NCBI RefSeq assembly: GCF_001592005.1
Contig: NZ_BCVZ01000016.1
Coordinates: 35,532-99,531 of the forward strand
Direction of reading: 5' to 3'
Source: Bacillus sonorensis NBRC 101234 = KCTC 13918
Lineage (GTDB): Bacteria; Bacillota; Bacilli; Bacillales; Bacillaceae
DNA: 64,000 nucleotides
Made by a program: the position numbers and the translations under genes
Shown: piece after piece, positions 1-8,283 of the stretch
How the letters are laid out: every line of letters starts with the position of its first letter
How positions within the stretch are numbered: position 1 is the first letter of the stretch
Notes under the pieces: generated by a model
Told to the model about the DNA's origin: nothing
The model's input: only the letters and a program-made list of their open reading frames with translations
The model's database searches: none

Positions 1-2
1 CG

Positions 3-851
3 GGGGCAAGACCGACATCAACGATCGCGGTCGTTATTTTCGCCGCAATTCTGGGGATGGCATACCTTGGCGTCAAGAAAAAACAGCCTGAGCAAGCAGA
101 GCTCTTTAAAAAAATGGTTGATGCCGTCTATGCGATCGTCATGCGTGTTGTGACACTGATTTTGAGGCTGACACCTTACGGGGTATTGGCGATTATGACA
201 AATACGATCGCCACAAGCGATCTCGACAGCATCGTCAAGCTCGGGAAATTTGTACTCGCGTCTTATGTGGCGCTGATCGTGATGTTCATCATTCATTTGC
301 TGCTGATTACAATCAGCGGACTGAATCCTGTGACATACTTGAAAAAAGCATTGCCGGTGCTCATTTTTGCGTTCACTTCAAGATCAAGCGCAGGCGCTTT
401 GCCTTTGAACATTAAAACGCAAAGAAGCCTCGGTGTTCCTGAAGGAATCGCAAACTTTGCCGGTTCATTCGGCCTGTCGATCGGCCAAAACGGCTGTGCA
501 GGGATATATCCCGCGATGCTTGCGATCATGATCGCGCCGACGATTGGCCAAAATCCGCTTGATCCGTCATTCCTCATCACCGTGATTGCCGTTGTTGCCA
601 TCAGCTCTTTCGGTGTAGCAGGCGTCGGCGGCGGTGCTACATTTGCGGCGCTTCTCGTCTTATCGGCTTTAAATATGCCGGTTGCGCTTGCAGGATTGCT
701 GATTTCAGTCGAACCGCTCATCGATATGGGGCGTACGGCACTTAATGTCAGCGGCAGCATGACGTCCGGCCTTGTCACAAGTAAGGTGACAAAGGAGCTT
801 GAAACAGACACGTATCATGACCGCACAAATATTATCGAAGCTGAAATCTAA
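3..851 (+). CDS. tcyP: L-cystine/proton (dicarboxylate-symporter family) uptake protein TcyP, 3' part
   Basis: The gene is truncated by the window edge. The frame is open from base 3 and 282 codons are visible, so the missing N-terminal part should be roughly 180 residues if the protein has the usual length of about 460. It belongs to the dicarboxylate/amino acid:cation symporter (DAACS) family and resembles B. subtilis TcyP (YhcL), a plasma-membrane L-cystine importer. Visible support includes several hydrophobic segments, the serine-rich re-entrant stretch FTSRSSAGALP and the later GVAGVGGGATFAALL and MGRTALNVSGS segments that are characteristic of the transport core in this family. A strong intrinsic terminator follows directly, so it is the last gene of its unit. 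In B. subtilis it is sulfur-regulated, but no promoter is visible here. Confidence 0.93.
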   Translation, partial: GARPTSTIAVVIFAAILGMAYLGVKKKQPEQAELFKKMVDAVYAIVMRVVTLILRLTPYGVLAIMTNTIATSDLDSIVKLGKFVLASYVALIVMFIIHLLLITISGLNPVTYLKKALPVLIFAFTSRSSAGALPLNIKTQRSLGVPEGIANFAGSFGLSIGQNGCAGIYPAMLAIMIAPTIGQNPLDPSFLITVIAVVAISSFGVAGVGGGATFAALLVLSALNMPVALAGLLISVEPLIDMGRTALNVSGSMTSGLVTSKVTKELETDTYHDRTNIIEAEI

Positions 852-856
852 AAAAG

Positions 857-893
857 GACCCGCACCGCTTGTTTAAGCGTGTGCGGGTTTTTT
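857..893 (+). terminator. Intrinsic terminator of tcyP
   Basis: A GC-rich hairpin (ACCCGCAC..CGCTT paired with AAGCG..GTGCGGGT, four-base loop) is followed by six T residues just after the tcyP stop codon. It lies between convergent tcyP and yhcM. Confidence 0.9.
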
Positions 894-894
894 G

Positions 895-1242
895 CTAATA
901 TGTGCGGTTTGTTTGGCTCCACGGCTGCTCGTCATGAAATGGCGCATTAGTTTGATTTGCGGTCGTGAAGCTTGATGAATCTTGATTGGCGTTATGATCC
1001 GCCTGATGCTGTGGGCTGCCTTGACCGCTTTGCATTTGGCTTCCGGGATTGAATGCCTGCTTGATCAAATCGGCCGGATTCATCATCATGTCTTTCGCTG
1101 AGCTTTTCAGACGCTGTCCGTTTATTCGGCCTGCAAACATGCTTGCGACCCTCTTGCGGATTTCCGGTGAAAAAGCCATCGTCAGCGCGGCAGATCCGAG
1201 AACTAAAACAGCGGGGTGAATGCCGGTTCTTCTTCTGAACAA
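895..1242 (-). CDS. yhcM: Hypothetical protein, YhcM-like
   Basis: Small protein of 115 residues at the position of B. subtilis yhcM, next to tcyP. The first 35 residues contain an arginine-rich start (FRRRTG), a hydrophobic stretch AVLVLGSAALTMAF and a basic RKR segment. The rest is hydrophilic, rich in Gln, Asn, Ser and His, and of low complexity. I chose the TTG at 1242 because AAGGAGG lies eight bases upstream of it; the ATG at 1272 would place that ribosome binding site inside the coding region. No enzymatic motif is present and the function is unknown. The Gln/Asn/His-rich tail resembles those of several small Bacillus spore or envelope proteins, but that is only an impression. Confidence 0.75.
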   Translation of the reverse strand: MFRRRTGIHPAVLVLGSAALTMAFSPEIRKRVASMFAGRINGQRLKSSAKDMMMNPADLIKQAFNPGSQMQSGQGSPQHQADHNANQDSSSFTTANQTNAPFHDEQPWSQTNRTY

Positions 1243-1290
1243 ATGGTTAACCTCCTTTTTATGTATTACCATCCCCCGACCGTCTTTGTT

Positions 1291-3113
1291 TTATTCTAAA
1301 GCTCCGGCGGCAGCGCTTAACCGGTGTTTTTCAAAGAAGCTGAAAATAGCGGTAAAAGCCATCACTTTGTTTTCCTGTTTGGAAAAGCCGTGCCCCTCAT
1401 CTTCCATGACAAGGTAGTCAATATCCCTTCCCAGATCCTTCAGCTGGTCTACAATCTGGTCGGATTCTTCCTTGACAACGCGGGGATCATTTGCGCCTTG
1501 GATGATCAGCATCGGCCGTGTCATATTCTCGAGATATGTGATCGGAGAATCGGCTGTCATTTTTTCCTGATCGCGCTCCGGATGTCCGACCCATTTCTCC
1601 ATAAGAGGGCGCCAGAACGCCGGAACAGATGTGTAAAACGTAAACAGGTTGCTGACCCCGAATATATCAACGACAGCACGGAAATACTCGGGATGTCTCC
1701 CGTGCAGCAGCAGTGCCATATATCCGACAAAGCTGCCTCACATCAAAAACAGTTTATCCCGCTCGGCGAGCTTCTGGTCGATCAGCCATTCAATTCCGTA
1801 CACCATGTCGAGACGCGGCCCTTCTCCCCAATCCTGCTCGACCATTTGATAAAACGTGTAGCCGTAGTTCGCAGAGCCCCGGAAATTCGGCGCGAACACT
1901 TGATAGCCCATTTTTGCAGCGATTTGAAAAATATCATAAAACCTGAGGTGTTCAGAGTGCTGCGGACCGCCGTGCGGCCATATGATCGTAAAACCGTTTG
2001 CATCCTGAGGATCGGGCTTAAACAGCAAGCCTTCGATCGGCAGTCCGTCAAAGGACGGATAAACGACTGTTTCCGGATAAGAAAGGTCATCTTCAAAAAA
2101 ACCAGGGACCGCATGTTTTGTTAGCTGCCGCCATTCGGCTTCGTTTTTTGTTTTCACATATATATTGTTCGGTTTCGTCGGTGTTGATCCGAGAATGTAC
2201 AGCGAGCCGGATGGGGCGCAGACCATCTTGGCGATAGAAGAACATGGGCAATCTACAGAACGGCTGTTTCCCGTTTTTGTGTCATATTGGAACAGCACAT
2301 CGTTTACGCCTTTTTTTCCAACAATATAAAGGTATTTTCCTTCCTGATCAGCCTGAATGGCTGTCATTTCCGTTTTGTCTATCGAGAAGAGCGGGGTGAA
2401 TGTATCAGTAGAAATGCTGTATGACGCAAGATATGAAAATTCGGAATCGTAGTTCGTTGTTACATATAGCATGTCGTCTGATGGAAAATATGATGAATAT
2501 ACCATGTGCGGTTTTTTTTCATCAGGAACGACCGGTCCTGCTTTTCCGTCAGAGGTTTGAATCATACAGACCGAATGGCTGTTGACGAAGGATACGTGGA
2601 TACTTGCGGCTTTCCCGCCCGGACTGACATCGCTGAGCAGTGATGTTCCATCCTTTCCTCCAAAAACAAGCCGTTCTTCTCCTGTCTGCAAATCGTATCT
2701 GTATGTATTTAAAAAAGTGGGATTGCCGCTGGAAGATGAATAATAAACAGCATCCTTCACTGGGACCGGCTCAAAATGGCGGTCTTTTTGATTTCCGTTC
2801 AACAGCTGCATCTCCCCGCTGTTAGATCGAATACGGTATAAACTGCTTTTTTCATTGCCGTCATAGTCAAAACCGGCAAAAAGTTCTGAACCATCTTCAC
2901 AGTAGGCGATTCCGTTTGAATTTTGGTTCAAAAAGGTGAGCTGATAAGGGTATGGATGAGGAAGTCCATCGCCCACAGATTGGATTTTCCATTGTTATTT
3001 GTGTCAAATACAAGCTGCGTTTCTTCGGGATGAACCGCAAAATCCGTAATCCGCAAAACATGAAATATCTTTTCCGCCTTCTGCAAGCCATCAGTCCGTT
3101 TCAATTTGTACAA
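1291..3113 (-). pseudogene. Broken S9-family peptidase (prolyl oligopeptidase / acylaminoacyl-peptidase)
   Basis: The translated pieces form one S9 serine peptidase of roughly 600 residues: an N-terminal beta-propeller part and a C-terminal alpha/beta hydrolase part with FTIIWPHGGPQ, the acid-residue loop QGANDPRV and the catalytic histidine in DEGHGF. The reading frame is interrupted twice. Near 2970 the N-terminal piece (from a TTG at 3113, ending its good match at NLWAMD) shifts frame to a piece starting GLPHPYPYQL. At about 1735-1737 an in-frame TGA stands where the nucleophile motif begins (LFLM-stop-GSFVGYM), so the catalytic serine is not joined to the upstream part. The gene is not part of the B. 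subtilis yhcM-yhcN neighbourhood, so it looks like an accessory gene now decaying. A sequencing error could explain one defect but hardly both. Confidence 0.85.
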
Positions 3114-3237
3114 CCCCGATTTTTTTTAGATCATTACTATGATAGCAGAATTTGGGTTTGGAAATTGATCTTTGTACGAATAAATCACAGAGAAAAGAAA
3201 AACCTAAAGGTAAATATTTAAAGGAGGCATTTTGTTC

Positions 3238-3828
3238 ATGTTAAACAAGAAAAAAAGCGTGATTGCTGCTTTACTTCTTCCGTTTTTGTTCGTCGCCGGA
3301 TGCGGCATGGCGAATCAGGGAGAAAACGGCCGCAATAACGATAATGTAAGAAACGTAACAAACAGAGATAATCGCGATGCTTATGACCGCAATGGCTTAA
3401 ATAATGTCACAGATGTCAATGACGCAAATAATGGGAATAACGCGAATGATGGGAATAACGCAAATTTTGTCAATGATGATAACCGCGATGGAAACAATAT
3501 GAGAGAAGCTAACGATATCGCCGACAAGATCACTGACATGAAGGAAGTCAACAATGCGTCTGTCATCGTGACAGACAACAATGCTTATGTGGCGGTTGTT
3601 TTGACGGGAAATAAGCAAGGGGATGTTACACAAAGTTTGAAAAAGAAAATTTCCGATAAGGTCAAAGCAACAGACAAAAGCATTAATAATGTCTATGTTT
3701 CCGCTAATCCGGATTTTGTTGACAGAATGCAGGATTATGGAAGAAGAATTCAAAATGGCGAACCAATCAAAGGTCTGTTTGACGAATTTGGCCAAATGAC
3801 CCGCAGGATGTTCCCTGAGCAAAAATAA
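3238..3828 (+). CDS. yhcN: Spore lipoprotein YhcN (YhcN/YlaJ family)
   Basis: Predicted lipoprotein of 196 residues. It has a basic N-terminus (MLNKKKS), a hydrophobic core and the lipobox VAGC, so Cys21 should be lipidated after signal peptidase II cleavage. Residues 30-90 are a low-complexity Asn/Asp repeat region (NNGNNAN, NDGNNAN). The C-terminal domain (about 100-196) contains the family motif VYVSANPDFVDRMQDYG. Homologues are found in the inner spore membrane and are made in the forespore, which is family knowledge; no sigma-G promoter was pinned down here. AAGGAGG at 3221 is ten bases before the chosen ATG; a TTG at 3232 is only four bases away and less likely. Confidence 0.92.
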   Translation: MLNKKKSVIAALLLPFLFVAGCGMANQGENGRNNDNVRNVTNRDNRDAYDRNGLNNVTDVNDANNGNNANDGNNANFVNDDNRDGNNMREANDIADKITDMKEVNNASVIVTDNNAYVAVVLTGNKQGDVTQSLKKKISDKVKATDKSINNVYVSANPDFVDRMQDYGRRIQNGEPIKGLFDEFGQMTRRMFPEQK

Positions 3829-3841
3829 CCGCGTTTTTTAA

Positions 3842-3880
3842 AAAGACCGTCGATCCTTACCATCGCGGTCTTTTTTTTAT
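3842..3880 (+). terminator. Terminator downstream of yhcN
   Basis: An AAAGACCG/CGGTCTTT stem with an inner CGAT/ATCG pairing is followed by an eight-base T tract, 15 bases after the yhcN stop codon. Confidence 0.85.
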
Positions 3881-3953
3881 TTTTTCCGAACGCACACTTT
3901 TACATATCCCTGCATAAGGTAAGAGATATACTCTTAAAATGGGGGTATAGCCC

Positions 3954-5096
3954 GTGGGGAAACATATAAAAGCGGCTCTTGTGATCATGGCGGCGGGGAT
4001 GTTGGCTGCGGCTGTCTGGCATGTTTTTTTTCATCAAGACCAGGCAAGCCGGATCGCGGTTACAGCCGGCAGCGCCGAAAAACGGGAATTGCTGAAAACA
4101 AAGAACATGACCCGTCACCAACATGCCAGTATCTATTATTCAGATCAGGAAAAGCCTATATTAGAGCTGACAAAGGAGACGCTGACATATGCCGATGATC
4201 TTAATCGGGCCATTTTTGGCCAGTCCCGCTTTCACGGTATTGATCTCGTCTTTTTCTCAAACAGCAAAGAAATTGAAGCATTTTCAAAGCTGTCAGATAT
4301 CACCGGCTTTTATTCTGAAGAAACGCGCATCATCGGATTGCTCCCTGAGGATAGGGAGCAGCTTTTCAATAATGATGGGTTTGCCGTCTTTCTTTATAAG
4401 CGGGTGTTGATTCATGAATATACCCATTACGCTTTCCATGAAAAGCTCAGGGAGCTCGGTTCAGAACCGGAGGATTACCCGCTCTGGTTTCATGAGGGTG
4501 TCGCGGAATGGTCCGCCGCACACGATTCTGCCTATACACGGACTTTGCCGTCTGTCGTGCCCCTCGCTAAATTGAAGACTGACCGGCAGTGGCAAAAGAT
4601 GCGCGATGATTCTGAATCGGACATATATTTACAGAGTTTTTATATGATTGATGAGCTTGTCAACAAAAAAGGCAGAGGCATCATCCTCGATATTATGAAA
4701 GAAACGGCGGAGGCAAAAAATTTTAAAAAGGGCTTTAGAGCTGCCGTTCATCAAGAATTAACGGAATTTGAAAAAGAATTTAAACAAAAATACGAAAAAA
4801 CGGCATTGCGGGTTCCAATGCCGTTTTTCTTTATTAATGAATCGGTCCCTGCTGTCCGGCTCCCTTGTTCGGCGGCATTTGCATTTGTCCCTGGACAGGT
4901 GCATAGGCGGAAAGCATTTTTTGCATGTCCTGCGGAGCGAGCTGAGGAACCTGGTAATAGCCGTGTTTGTTTTGATAAAGAAACACTTCATAGGCCATTT
5001 CAATATAGTGAGGAATTTGATCCGCCAGCACTCTTCGGCAGACCGGATTTGTCACCTCAGGAGCCGCCATTGCGAGGGCGGAAGTGCATGATTTAA
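3954..5096 (+). CDS. Membrane-anchored gluzincin-like metalloprotease (peptidase MA-2 type), 3' end possibly altered
   Basis: The protein has a single N-terminal hydrophobic segment (about residues 6-22), so the rest probably lies outside the membrane. A zinc-protease signature is clear: HEYTHYAF (HExxH, around residue 153) and, about 30 residues later, WFHEGVAEW, which supplies the downstream glutamate of gluzincins. The start is a GTG at 3954 with GGGGG eight bases upstream. Residues 1-285 look like a complete domain. The last 95 residues, after KQKYEKTA, run through an intrinsic terminator at 4795-4829 and then antisense into yhcQ for 263 bases; their composition is unlike the rest. I infer that the original stop codon, near 4835 or earlier, was lost through a frameshift or point change in the A-rich stretch at 4789-4800. 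The true protein is probably about 285-295 residues. Confidence 0.7.
   Translation: MGKHIKAALVIMAAGMLAAAVWHVFFHQDQASRIAVTAGSAEKRELLKTKNMTRHQHASIYYSDQEKPILELTKETLTYADDLNRAIFGQSRFHGIDLVFFSNSKEIEAFSKLSDITGFYSEETRIIGLLPEDREQLFNNDGFAVFLYKRVLIHEYTHYAFHEKLRELGSEPEDYPLWFHEGVAEWSAAHDSAYTRTLPSVVPLAKLKTDRQWQKMRDDSESDIYLQSFYMIDELVNKKGRGIILDIMKETAEAKNFKKGFRAAVHQELTEFEKEFKQKYEKTALRVPMPFFFINESVPAVRLPCSAAFAFVPGQVHRRKAFFACPAERAEEPGNSRVCFDKETLHRPFQYSEEFDPPALFGRPDLSPQEPPLRGRKCMI
4795..4829. terminator. Bidirectional terminator between the metalloprotease and yhcQ
   Basis: A perfect stem CGGCATTG/CAATGCCG with a seven-base loop is flanked by A6 on the left and T5 on the right, so it can work on both strands. 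It lies inside the 3' part of the rightward open frame and immediately after the leftward yhcQ stop codon. Confidence 0.85.
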
Positions 5097-5490
5097 GAAG
5101 TCCGAGCATAAAGCTGCTGATACAGGCATCATCAATGGCTTCAGGCGATTGTTTCGGCTTTTTAGGCTGTGTTTCCTTTAAGCCGTATACGAATTGGCGA
5201 TCCTGTTTCATCATATAAGTCGCTGTTTCCTGGCTTGGCTTTTGTCCTGTCCGGAAGCACTCGGCCGTAATGTTGTACTGCGACAAAATAAACTGGTGCT
5301 GTCTGTTTAAAATATCCAGAAGCTCCGGATCTTTGACATGCTGTCTGAACATCATATATTGCTCGAGCGCGCCGATCATGCCGGACATCACTTCGTGCAT
5401 GTCGAAAATTTCGTGGCCCCCGTGATTCATATGCTGCATTCCTTCGTTTCCCTGATTGATTTGCATTTGTTCCTGGTTTTGCTGATTCAT
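4834..5490 (-). CDS. yhcQ: Spore coat protein F-like protein YhcQ
   Basis: A 218-residue protein of the CotF-like family. The first 30 residues are Gln/Asn/Met-rich, followed by an alpha-helical domain with MIGALEQYMMFRQ and a second helical part containing CRRVLADQIPHYIEMAYEVFLYQ, typical of CotF-domain proteins. The tail is Gln/Pro-rich. The length matches B. subtilis YhcQ (about 217). The start ATG has AAGGAGGA seven to eight bases upstream. Family members are associated with spores or the mother cell. The gene is convergent with the metalloprotease gene and shares a terminator with it. Confidence 0.9.
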   Translation of the reverse strand: MNQQNQEQMQINQGNEGMQHMNHGGHEIFDMHEVMSGMIGALEQYMMFRQHVKDPELLDILNRQHQFILSQYNITAECFRTGQKPSQETATYMMKQDRQFVYGLKETQPKKPKQSPEAIDDACISSFMLGLLKSCTSALAMAAPEVTNPVCRRVLADQIPHYIEMAYEVFLYQNKHGYYQVPQLAPQDMQKMLSAYAPVQGQMQMPPNKGAGQQGPIH

Positions 5491-6141
5491 AACGAAATCC
5501 TCCTTCTATTTAGTACGCCAGTTATTTTTTGTCTGTTCCTGCATTTTTATTCAAAAAAGGAGGAAACGCATGGAATGGATTTAAAGGGATTTTATACAAA
5601 TCGTCGAATAAATTAGTTCAGAAGAACATATTGTGGGTTTTATTTTCAAAAAAAGGGCAGCGGAGAAAGCAGGGAAGCAAATGCTTAAGCAAAAGCCCCC
5701 CTGCCTCATGCCCGCAAAACATACTGGCGGACCTCCCGGATCTTAAAGCGGAGTTCTGATGGCCATGTCAATTAACACGGCCGCCTTCAGGCGGAGCTTT
5801 GAGGAGATTTTCTCTATAATGTGAGGCGGTCTTTTTGTAAGAGATCGGCATTTATACGAAATGATCGTATCCCAGAGCATAGCGAAATTCAGGCTGCCGC
5901 ACGAAAAGCGCTGCTGCATGTTAAGATTCGGACTTGCGGAGCAAAATCAGGAAGCGAAGTTACCGATGATTCGCCAAGAAAGGCTTTTGAAGGAAGTGTA
6001 GTTGTACCGCCCCTGCGTGATCTGTAAAGGATTCTCCCTCCGGAAATCGTATCAGCCGCCGACGTAGTGATATTCAACATGATATGCGAAAAAAGGTGTT
6101 TACCCTTTTTTGATTTAGCGCTTAGAAAAGGAGGATTTTAT
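5491..6141. other. Gene-poor stretch between yhcQ and the histidine kinase
   Basis: About 650 bases without a convincing gene. A good ribosome binding site (AAAGGAGG near 5560) precedes only a four-codon ORF, ATGGAATGGATT then TAA. A GTG-started frame at 5821-6027 (68 codons) lacks a ribosome binding site and resembles nothing I know. A GCCGCC/GGCGG inverted repeat lies near 5780-5797. The region could hold decayed coding sequence or an RNA gene, but nothing supports a call. Confidence 0.5.
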
Positions 6142-8172
6142 ATGCCGGGCTCAAGTGAAACACTTGGAAAATTATCAGGTTTATTTGCTGATACCGAAAC
6201 TGTGTATCCTAAGGTACAAGCGGATGTATATAAAAAAATCCATGAACTAAGTGAATTTCACAAACTGGATGATATTTATCTGTCATTAATCGACCAGTAT
6301 TTATTTCCTTGCCTGATCCTCAATGACAGAGGCGAAATTGTGGCGTCTTCAGACAATGCGGAGCAATTTTTAAAATGTTCAAAAGGGAGCATCAGCTGCG
6401 CCTTTCCGGCCAGTCTTTCCGTTCCTGTCAGCGCAGCTTTGCAAAAGGCGAAAAGCGAAAAAAGGGAAACGGAATTCGAAAATGTTCCTATTTATATGAA
6501 TGGAAAGCTCTCGTTTGTCAATTTGAAGCTGAAAAGTTTTTTCCGTCAATATCACAAGCTTTACGTCCTTTTTATTAAAGAAGCAAACACGCAAAAAAAC
6601 AAGCAGGCATTAACAGAAGGCGATGAGGATCAGTCACATCCGGATATTCAAGATCTTTACCGGACGATAAAAGAACTTGAAGCATCAAATAAGGCATTGA
6701 TTGCCGCCAATCAAAAGCTTATGTCTACAAACAGGGAAGTGATGGCGGCCAATCAGACGTTCGAAAGAAAAATTGCTGAGCTGAACGCTGTTAAGGATGA
6801 CATGGACCACCTCCTGCTTCATACGAATATCAACGCTCTTATGCTCGATCGGAATTTTAGAATGAAACAATACACACCTGAAGCCGCAAAGGCGTTTCAT
6901 TTGAGGAAGCGGGACATCGGCAGACCGATAGGCGATCTTTCAGGACTGTTCGAATATGATGATTATGCCGCAGACTTAAAAACGACCCTCTATGAGAAAA
7001 AAACGATTCAAAAGGAAATGGAAGCGTCAAACGGAGACTGGTATGCGGTAAAGATGATTCCGTCCGATACAGGCCAAAAAGCAGAAGGAATCTTAATGAC
7101 ATTCTCCAACATCACCGAGCTGAAAATGACGAATGAGGCGCTTCATATCAGCGCACAAGCAATTGAACAAAGTCCGGCCAATATGATTATCGCTTCTGTT
7201 GATGGAGTCGTCCAATATGCCAATAAACGGTTTTGTAAGCTGATCGGAAAAGAGCAGTGCGAGCTGATCGGTGAAAACGTTTTTGCTTTATATGAAAAAC
7301 ATTTTTTATGGAGCGAACTTCCTGCCCATTGGGAACGCGCCATCGAAAAGAAACCTTGGTCAGGAGAGCTTCATTATCAGGATGGGAACGGCCGTGACCG
7401 CTGGGAGAAGGTCTCGCTTATTCCTGTGGAAGACAGCCTCGGTAATGTGCAGCAAATCCTGCAGATTTCAGAAGACATGACAAATCAGAAACAGTCTGAA
7501 AAAATGCTCATGAAATCGGAAATGCTGTCTGCCATCGGCCAGCTTGCTGCGGGCATAGCCCATGAAATCCGCAATCCACTCACATCGCTGAAAGGATTTC
7601 TCCAGCTGATGATTCAAACAAAAAAATATCAGAAAGATTATGCCGAGGTGATGATGTCAGAATTTATCAGACTTGAAGCGATCATCAACGAGTTTCTGGT
7701 GTTGGCGAAAACAAAATCGGCCACATTTGATCCCGTTCAGGTAAACACGCTTATCAAAGATGTCTGCATGGTGCTTGAATCGCAGGCCGTTCTGAACAAT
7801 GTACGGATCGAGAAAAAGTTAAGTGACGGGCTGCCCGATATTTACGGTGTCTCAAATGAACTCAAACAGGTTTTCCTCAATCTTCTTAAAAATGCAATCG
7901 AAGCGATGGAACATGCCGAAGGGGTGATTTCGATCCGTTCGTATAAGGAAAAAGACAGCGTGTTCATCACCTTTGAAGACCAGGGGAAAGGCATTTCCAA
8001 AGAAGTGCTTGATAAGCTGGGAGAGCCTTTTTATACGACAAAAGAAAAAGGAACGGGCTTAGGGTTGATGGTTACCTTTAAGATTATCGAAAACCACGGG
8101 GGAAGCATTCACTTTGAAAGCGATGAAGGTAAAGGAACAATAGTGACATTGAAGCTTCCAATGAAAGAGTGA
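6142..8172 (+). CDS. Soluble multi-PAS sensor histidine kinase
   Basis: A 676-residue histidine kinase with no membrane segment. An N-terminal PAS-like region (about 40-160) is followed by a coiled coil (about 195-245, KELEASNKALIAANQKLMSTNREV) that joins a PAS domain of the kind seen at the C-terminus of CheB/CheR hybrid proteins (LLLHTNINALMLDRNFRMKQ). Another PAS domain follows (about 360-460), then HisKA with phospho-acceptor His in GIAHEIRNPLTSLKGF (about 482) and a HATPase domain with N-box LLKNAIEAM, G1 DQGKGI and G2 GTGLGL. The H-box resembles that of sporulation phosphorelay kinases. No response regulator is adjacent, so it is an orphan kinase; feeding Spo0F is an inference. AAAAGGAGG seven bases upstream fixes the ATG at 6142. 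Its place between yhcQ and yhcR is not shared with B. subtilis. Confidence 0.88.
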   Translation: MPGSSETLGKLSGLFADTETVYPKVQADVYKKIHELSEFHKLDDIYLSLIDQYLFPCLILNDRGEIVASSDNAEQFLKCSKGSISCAFPASLSVPVSAALQKAKSEKRETEFENVPIYMNGKLSFVNLKLKSFFRQYHKLYVLFIKEANTQKNKQALTEGDEDQSHPDIQDLYRTIKELEASNKALIAANQKLMSTNREVMAANQTFERKIAELNAVKDDMDHLLLHTNINALMLDRNFRMKQYTPEAAKAFHLRKRDIGRPIGDLSGLFEYDDYAADLKTTLYEKKTIQKEMEASNGDWYAVKMIPSDTGQKAEGILMTFSNITELKMTNEALHISAQAIEQSPANMIIASVDGVVQYANKRFCKLIGKEQCELIGENVFALYEKHFLWSELPAHWERAIEKKPWSGELHYQDGNGRDRWEKVSLIPVEDSLGNVQQILQISEDMTNQKQSEKMLMKSEMLSAIGQLAAGIAHEIRNPLTSLKGFLQLMIQTKKYQKDYAEVMMSEFIRLEAIINEFLVLAKTKSATFDPVQVNTLIKDVCMVLESQAVLNNVRIEKKLSDGLPDIYGVSNELKQVFLNLLKNAIEAMEHAEGVISIRSYKEKDSVFITFEDQGKGISKEVLDKLGEPFYTTKEKGTGLGLMVTFKIIENHGGSIHFESDEGKGTIVTLKLPMKE

Positions 8173-8204
8173 GAATAAGGTCAGCCCTGTTCTCACTCTT
8201 TTTT
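8164..8204 (+). terminator. Terminator overlapping the histidine kinase stop codon
   Basis: An AAGAGTGAGAA/TTCTCACTCTT stem with T6 afterwards. The left arm contains the kinase stop codon, so the kinase is probably a single-gene unit. Confidence 0.85.
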
Positions 8205-8283
8205 GAAATATTTACAAAAGGACAATATGGTCTTTATATTGATGAGATAAATTGGACTGGAAGAATAAAAAGGGGGCGAATCG

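Noticed and set aside
5821..6027. 68-codon GTG frame
   Set aside because: No ribosome binding site, no recognised motif and no supporting context; kept only as part of the unexplained interval.
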